A DNA stretch of 19,000 bases from UBA9647 sp035506075. Lineage in GTDB: Bacteria; Bacteroidota; Ignavibacteria; UBA10030. The notes beneath the pieces are model-generated. The model ran no database searches. It saw only the letters and a program-made list of their open reading frames with translations, and was not told the origin of the DNA. Below, in pieces: positions 14,816-19,000 of this stretch. The translations under genes were made by a program, and so were the position numbers. The DNA is taken from contig DATJQB010000087.1 of assembly GCA_035506075.1 (NCBI GenBank), positions 1 through 19,000 of the forward strand, written 5' to 3'. Positions within the stretch are counted from its first letter, which is position 1. Each line of letters begins with the position of its first letter.

Positions 14816-16597
14816 TTATTTAAGGTAGAGGATTTTTCGGGTTGCAGAAGATTCGGAGGACACAAGACGGCAGAAGTACACGCCGCTTGGAGCCTGCAAT
14901 CCGCCGTCACCTACGGTGCCGTTCCATTCGAAGTAGTTCGCTCCGACATGTGACTTCCCCTTGTACAACGTCCGGACGCGGCGCCCGAGAATGTCGTAGA
15001 TCGCAAGATCAATTTCCTGCTGGCCGGGAGCATCGACGACGATCGTTGTGGTGCCGTTGAATGGATTCGGGTAACTATTGTACATGATGAACTGCGACGG
15101 CAGACCGTCGCCTCCCAGCGACCCGACTGCCTGAGACGCATCGAGAAATCCCCAACCGTAGAAGTTATTTGGATACGACTGGGTTCTTGCTGTTCCGTCG
15201 GAGTACTTCTGGGTCGTGCTCAGCATGCGAGCCCGAACCTGCATCGGCGTGAGGGTCGGGTTGGCCGAGAGAACGAGCGCCGCCACGCCGGCAGCCAGTG
15301 GCGTTGCCGCTGAGGTGCCCGTGAAATACGAAATGTATCCGGAGTCGCCGTACGCTGCGAAATCATTGACGCCAGGGGTTACGACCTCCGGTTTGATGCG
15401 GCCGTCGTAGGTCGGCCCTGTGAGACTGAATGATGCAAGCGGACCATCAACATAGGTGGCGCCAACAGCGATGATGCTGTCTGCGTCCGCCGGCGCGTTC
15501 AGGGCAAGCTGTCCGTCCGTCCTTCGCACGGTAGCGCCGCTCGTGTTCCCCATGGCTGTCACGACAACAACACCCTTCCTGGCTGCAATGCGGGCCGCCT
15601 TGGATGTAACAGCAGTCTTTCCATCCATATCGGGCCATGTGTACCAATCGCAGTAGCCGAGCGAGCTTGAGGTGACGTCCACGCCGAGCCGCTCCATCCA
15701 TTCGAGCGCCTCGGCGTACAAATCCTCTTCCAGTTGAATCTCGACGCTGTCAATTTCCGTCTTCGCGAGAATGAACGACGCTCCGTACGCCACACCGATC
15801 AGGTGCCCGCTGAAGAACCCACCGATCTCGGAGAGTGTCGACTCGCCATGATTACCCTGGGTGAGATACTCGCCGGGTGCACGTGACGTATTGGAATCCC
15901 GCTGAACAAAATCGTACTCCGCCACGATCGACAGGTTTTTCAGGGCGGGATGTGTCTGGTGGAAGTTGAACCCATCGTCCAGCACACCGACGATCACGCC
16001 GGAACCGTTCACCCCTTTTGCATGAACGCCGGGCACATTGAGCGCGTTGAGCTGTGCGTACGATTCACCATAGTCAAATGACGTTGTACCCAGACGCTTC
16101 AGTTGGGGCGCCTGCAATTGAGAGGCTTGATCTTGCAGCTGACGTGTGTAGACGCGCACGGGAGAAACGGATTCCACAAATGGAAGTGCAGCCGCCGAGA
16201 CCCGCTGGTCGGGTGTCAGCTCTGCCGAGACGGCGTTCAACCAGCGCGACGTCGCACGAACGGTGATTCCGCGCGAGCGCAGCTGATCGATGTAGGATGG
16301 GTTCACCGGCAGGTCGAGCTCATCGATGAGTCTCTCCGCGGGAAGCACCTTACTCCTGCGCCACAACGCCCGCTCCGAAATCCCGAGTGATGCGGCGTCC
16401 GCTTTCCCGAGTGAGACTGCGGGCCCGCGGTCATGAAAGGTGATCCAGTAGCGCTGTTGTTGTGCGTGGAGTGATGCAATCAATACGGACAGGAGGAATC
16501 CGGCAAGTACGAAATGACGGAAGCGAACACGTGAAGAACCCGGGGAAGAGATCGAGCGGGCCTCCCGCAACAGCTTGAGCATAGGTGCGTGCCTCAT
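14816..16597 (-). CDS. T9SS-exported subtilase (S8 serine protease)
   Basis: A 593-residue secreted protease. It has a signal peptide (hydrophobic core about 29-43, FVLAGFLLSVLIASLHA) and a pro-region. The subtilisin catalytic domain shows D207/D208 in VIVGVLDDGF, H250 in GNHGEST, oxyanion N351 in AMGNTSG and nucleophile S429 in GTSAATPLAAGVAAL. The C-terminal 90 residues read YNSYPNPFNGTTTI, DLAIYDILGRRVRTL, then SGVYFCRL and a final KILYLK. This is the type A sorting domain recognised by the Por/type IX secretion system. ATG 16597 is chosen because GGAGGA sits just before it; the longer in-frame extension overlaps moxR and is not protein-like. It lies between moxR and the VWA gene. Enzyme class certain; target protein unknown. 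Confidence 0.93.
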   Translation of the reverse strand: MRHAPMLKLLREARSISSPGSSRVRFRHFVLAGFLLSVLIASLHAQQQRYWITFHDRGPAVSLGKADAASLGISERALWRRSKVLPAERLIDELDLPVNPSYIDQLRSRGITVRATSRWLNAVSAELTPDQRVSAAALPFVESVSPVRVYTRQLQDQASQLQAPQLKRLGTTSFDYGESYAQLNALNVPGVHAKGVNGSGVIVGVLDDGFNFHQTHPALKNLSIVAEYDFVQRDSNTSRAPGEYLTQGNHGESTLSEIGGFFSGHLIGVAYGASFILAKTEIDSVEIQLEEDLYAEALEWMERLGVDVTSSSLGYCDWYTWPDMDGKTAVTSKAARIAARKGVVVVTAMGNTSGATVRRTDGQLALNAPADADSIIAVGATYVDGPLASFSLTGPTYDGRIKPEVVTPGVNDFAAYGDSGYISYFTGTSAATPLAAGVAALVLSANPTLTPMQVRARMLSTTQKYSDGTARTQSYPNNFYGWGFLDASQAVGSLGGDGLPSQFIMYNSYPNPFNGTTTIVVDAPGQQEIDLAIYDILGRRVRTLYKGKSHVGANYFEWNGTVGDGGLQAPSGVYFCRLVSSESSATRKILYLK

Positions 16598-16600
16598 CGA

Positions 16601-16606
16601 TCCTCC
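16601..16606 (-). promoter_or_regulatory. Ribosome-binding site fixing the subtilase start
   Basis: On the minus strand GGAGGA (16606-16601) precedes ATG 16597 by three bases. It lies in the gap after the moxR stop and is the reason for choosing this ATG over the next one (16582), which has no such site, and over the long overlapping extension. Confidence 0.65.
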
Positions 16607-16619
16607 GGCTGCAGCCAGT

Positions 16620-17603
16620 TCACGACGCCGACTCGGCAACGAGCCGTTCGATGATGTGTATCGGCGATACGCCTTCCGCTTCGGCATTGAAGCTTGTGAC
16701 GATCCTGTGACGCAGGACAGGTGCGGCGAGCGCCTTGATGTCATTGATATCAGGTGTGTGCCTGCCCGAGAGAATTGCCCGGGTCTTCGCGCCAAGAATG
16801 AGGTACTGAGAAGCCCGGGGTCCTGCACCCCATCGAATCCAGCTCTTGACGAACGCGGGCGCGGAGGACGCTGACGGCCGGGTACGATCGACAAGCGTTA
16901 CTGCATATTCGATGACGTTGTCTGCCACAGGCACCCGACGCACAAGATCCTGGAACTCGATGATCTGGCTTGCAGACAGAATGCGTTTGAGGTCGGGTTT
17001 GTACGGACTGGTTGTGGATTTGACGATCGCCACTTCTTCCCTGAACGAAGGATATTCCAGCCAGAGGTTGAACATGAACCGGTCAAGCTGGGCCTCCGGA
17101 AGAGGGTACGTGCCTTCCTGCTCGATGGGATTCTGTGTCGCGAGGACAAAGAACGGCTCCTGCAGCGTATACGTCTGGCCCGCGGCAGTAACGTGATGCT
17201 CCTGCATCGATTCGAGCAATGCAGCCTGTGTTTTCGGAGGCGTGCGGTTGATTTCGTCAGCAAGAACAATGTTGGCGAACACCGGACCATGAACAAACTT
17301 GAACGCCTTCTGTCCGGTTCCGACGTTTTCTTCGATAATCTCCGTCCCCGTGATGTCGCTCGGCATCAGATCCGGCGTGAATTGAATGCGGCTGAATTTC
17401 AGATCGAGAGCTTCAGACAGGGTCTTAATGAGCAGGGTTTTTGCCAGGCCGGGAACACCGATGAGAAGACAATGGCCGCGCGAAAGGAGAGCGATGAGCA
17501 GGTGTTCGATGACCTGGTCCTGACCCACGATGACCTTCGCGATTTCGGTCCGTATGTCGTTGTATGCCGTGGAAAGAGCAGATACAGCTTTGACGTCATT
17601 CAT
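16620..17603 (-). CDS. MoxR family AAA+ ATPase
   Basis: A 327-residue chaperone-like ATPase. Motifs include GQDQVIEHLLIALLSRGHCLL, Walker A GVPGLAKT (49-56), QFTPDLMPSDITGTEI, Walker B VLADEINR (113-120), the family-typical TPPKTQAALLESMQEHHVT and sensor ATQNP (155-159), and a C-terminal lid with ILGAKTRA. MoxR proteins are thought to help insert or mature VWA-domain partners, and such a partner lies two genes on. ATG 17603 gives the usual MoxR length. An in-frame TTG at 17660, eight bases past the ppiC stop, is possible but adds an unstructured S/P/G-rich leader. No strong ribosome-binding site decides between them. The gene follows ppiC by 64 bases. Family certain. Confidence 0.93.
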   Translation of the reverse strand: MNDVKAVSALSTAYNDIRTEIAKVIVGQDQVIEHLLIALLSRGHCLLIGVPGLAKTLLIKTLSEALDLKFSRIQFTPDLMPSDITGTEIIEENVGTGQKAFKFVHGPVFANIVLADEINRTPPKTQAALLESMQEHHVTAAGQTYTLQEPFFVLATQNPIEQEGTYPLPEAQLDRFMFNLWLEYPSFREEVAIVKSTTSPYKPDLKRILSASQIIEFQDLVRRVPVADNVIEYAVTLVDRTRPSASSAPAFVKSWIRWGAGPRASQYLILGAKTRAILSGRHTPDINDIKALAAPVLRHRIVTSFNAEAEGVSPIHIIERLVAESAS

Positions 17604-17667
17604 GCCGGTCAGTGTCCCTGATGGTAAGGGGGGACTCGATGCGTTCGTTTCTCCGGTCAATCCGGCG

Positions 17668-18963
17668 TTACAGCCGCGGTTCCCACCAGATGCTTTTCTT
17701 CAGTTCTTCGACCCATTCGTTGTTCAGGCGGTTGCGCTTCATGTAGAGGGCCATTTGTTCAATGCGCCTGTAGTCGTCTTTGAGATTGACGGAGTGCGCC
17801 TGCGTTCTCTTCTTCAGCAGGACGATCTGATAACCGTACGATGCTTTCAGGGAAACGCGGTGCGGTTGGCTGATTTCTCCCGGCTTCAGATCTTTGACAA
17901 CGGGGGCAAAGTCAGCTTCAAGCTGATCGATTGCCACAGTTCCAAGATCGCCGCCGACCGACTTTGTTTCATCGTCCTCGGAATACTTCCGTGCGAGTTC
18001 GGCAAACGATTCCCCTTTCAATGCTCGCTCGCGGATCTCGCGCAACTTGACAACTGTCGCCGTATCACTTGCGGGTCCGCGTTCGATGCGAAGCAGGATA
18101 TGCCGCGCATGGACCGATTCGCCGCGCCGCTCCATCAACTGAACGAGGTGATAGCCGAACTCCGTCTTGACGATCGGGGATATTTCTTTTTCCTTCAGCG
18201 CGAAGACGGCTTGTTCAAATTCCGGCACAAACACCACGCCGCGCTTCGCCCATCCAAGATCTCCTCCTGCTGATGCGCTCCCATCCTGAGAATATCGTCG
18301 TGCAAAATCCGCGAAATCACCCCCGGCAACAATGCTGTCGCGGATTGCCTGGAGCTTTCGCCGCGTCAGTTCCTCGTACATCGAGTCCGGCTTTGGCACA
18401 ATGAAAATGTGGCTGAGGTCAAGTTCTTCCGGTACTTTCGGCAAACTGTCTTTGTATGTCTCGAAAAACTCCTCCACTTCCCTTTTCGCAACCTGGATGT
18501 TTGCTTCGCGCTGCTGGCGAACACGCTGAATCAGCAGCTGCTTCCGCATTTCAGGTCTGTACTCCCGCTTCATGCGGGCGATCGGCTTACCGTACATTTT
18601 CTCGAGAGCCTGTTCCGAACCGGCCTGGCGGACGAAGTTCTGGAATTGCTGATCGAGCATCCGCTGCACTTCGTCGTCTGTCACATTCACACTATCGATG
18701 ATCGCCTGGGCAAGGACAAGCTTGTCTGCGATGAGGCCATCCAGTATCTGTTTGCGCAGGCCCGGCGTTTTCGGATCGATCCTGTTCTGAAGGGCGATAT
18801 ATGAGAGCCGCTCCTGCAGATCTGCTTCGGTGATGATCTCCTTGTCGACAACAGCCACGATACGGTCGACGACTGTTTGTGACATCAATCGCCCTGCTCC
18901 TGTCACGAGGGCAAGAAGCACCAGCGCCAGTTGTGCAGACTTCAATACGTGTCGTCCCTTCAT
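17668..18963 (-). CDS. SurA/PpiC-like periplasmic peptidyl-prolyl isomerase with two parvulin domains
   Basis: A 431-residue folding factor for exported and outer-membrane proteins. A signal peptide (about 1-29, core LALVLLALVTGAG, ends SQT) is followed by the SurA N-terminal chaperone domain (VVDRIVAVVDKEIITEADL, then an amphipathic helical region to about 175). Two parvulin-type domains follow: about 181-281 (LSHIFIVPK; FADFARRYSQDGSASAGGDLGW; FGYHLVQL) and about 284-386 (ARHILLRI; FAELARKYSEDDETKSVGGDLG; YGYQIVLL). AGGAGA sits upstream of ATG 18963. This is the first visible gene of the minus-strand cluster; its promoter may lie past the window end. It could serve outer-membrane and T9SS proteins such as the nearby subtilase. 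Family secure. Confidence 0.93.
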   Translation of the reverse strand: MKGRHVLKSAQLALVLLALVTGAGRLMSQTVVDRIVAVVDKEIITEADLQERLSYIALQNRIDPKTPGLRKQILDGLIADKLVLAQAIIDSVNVTDDEVQRMLDQQFQNFVRQAGSEQALEKMYGKPIARMKREYRPEMRKQLLIQRVRQQREANIQVAKREVEEFFETYKDSLPKVPEELDLSHIFIVPKPDSMYEELTRRKLQAIRDSIVAGGDFADFARRYSQDGSASAGGDLGWAKRGVVFVPEFEQAVFALKEKEISPIVKTEFGYHLVQLMERRGESVHARHILLRIERGPASDTATVVKLREIRERALKGESFAELARKYSEDDETKSVGGDLGTVAIDQLEADFAPVVKDLKPGEISQPHRVSLKASYGYQIVLLKKRTQAHSVNLKDDYRRIEQMALYMKRNRLNNEWVEELKKSIWWEPRL

Positions 18964-19000
18964 AGGGAACTTCTCCTATCTCGCACTATTCGATGAACTC

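Noticed and set aside
16598..16894. N-terminal extension of the subtilase frame into moxR
   Set aside because: It overlaps the end of moxR and is arginine/serine-rich without signal character; the ATG at 16597 has a ribosome-binding site and a signal peptide.

Overview
The window reads as chromosomal DNA from the Bacteroidota/Chlorobiota/Ignavibacteriota (FCB) group. The main reason is a secreted subtilase ending in a type IX secretion (Por) sorting domain, a system largely confined to that group. Clear Shine-Dalgarno sites (AGGAGG before several genes) and moderately high GC by eye fit a Chlorobiota/Ignavibacteriota-like lineage better than classical Bacteroidia, which rarely use such sites. 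This placement is an inference; there is no rRNA or tRNA gene to confirm it. No mobile element, CRISPR array or prophage gene is visible.

Left part, + strand (1-5259). The window opens inside mfd (transcription-repair coupling factor, C-terminal domain). A stand-alone UvrC/Cho-like GIY-YIG nuclease overlaps its stop, so two nucleotide-excision-repair functions are translationally coupled. After a 277-bp AT-rich intergenic region with hairpins and a 14-bp perfect palindrome comes a six-gene operon: MarR regulator, nitroreductase, DoxX membrane protein, small muconolactone-isomerase/YciI-like protein, two-domain CatE/MhqA-like VOC protein and secreted YceI lipocalin. Content and operator resemble the MhqR quinone/catechol-stress regulon of Firmicutes, and this is the most interesting system in the window. 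The operon ends at a strong hairpin (5341-5371) that also terminates the converging minus-strand genes.

Right part, - strand (18963 down to 5394). In transcription order: a SurA/PpiC-like double-parvulin chaperone, a MoxR AAA+ ATPase, a T9SS-exported subtilase, a membrane-anchored VWA protein and a secreted esterase, tightly packed. Next come a VanX-like D-Ala-D-Ala dipeptidase with an extra N-terminal domain, and a CDF metal transporter with three copies of its cytoplasmic domain; their stop and start codons overlap. A recognisable sigma70-like promoter (9141-9169) then precedes an ABC ATPase, its permease and a membrane-anchored thioredoxin-like protein. A 32-residue single-pass membrane ORF and a heparan-alpha-glucosaminide N-acetyltransferase-like membrane acyltransferase close the series.

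Functional themes are DNA repair, electrophile/quinone detoxification and cell-envelope maintenance (periplasmic folding, MoxR/VWA assembly, peptidoglycan dipeptide recycling, thiol chemistry). Everything was read by eye from sequence and translations; family names rest on motif recognition, not on database searches.
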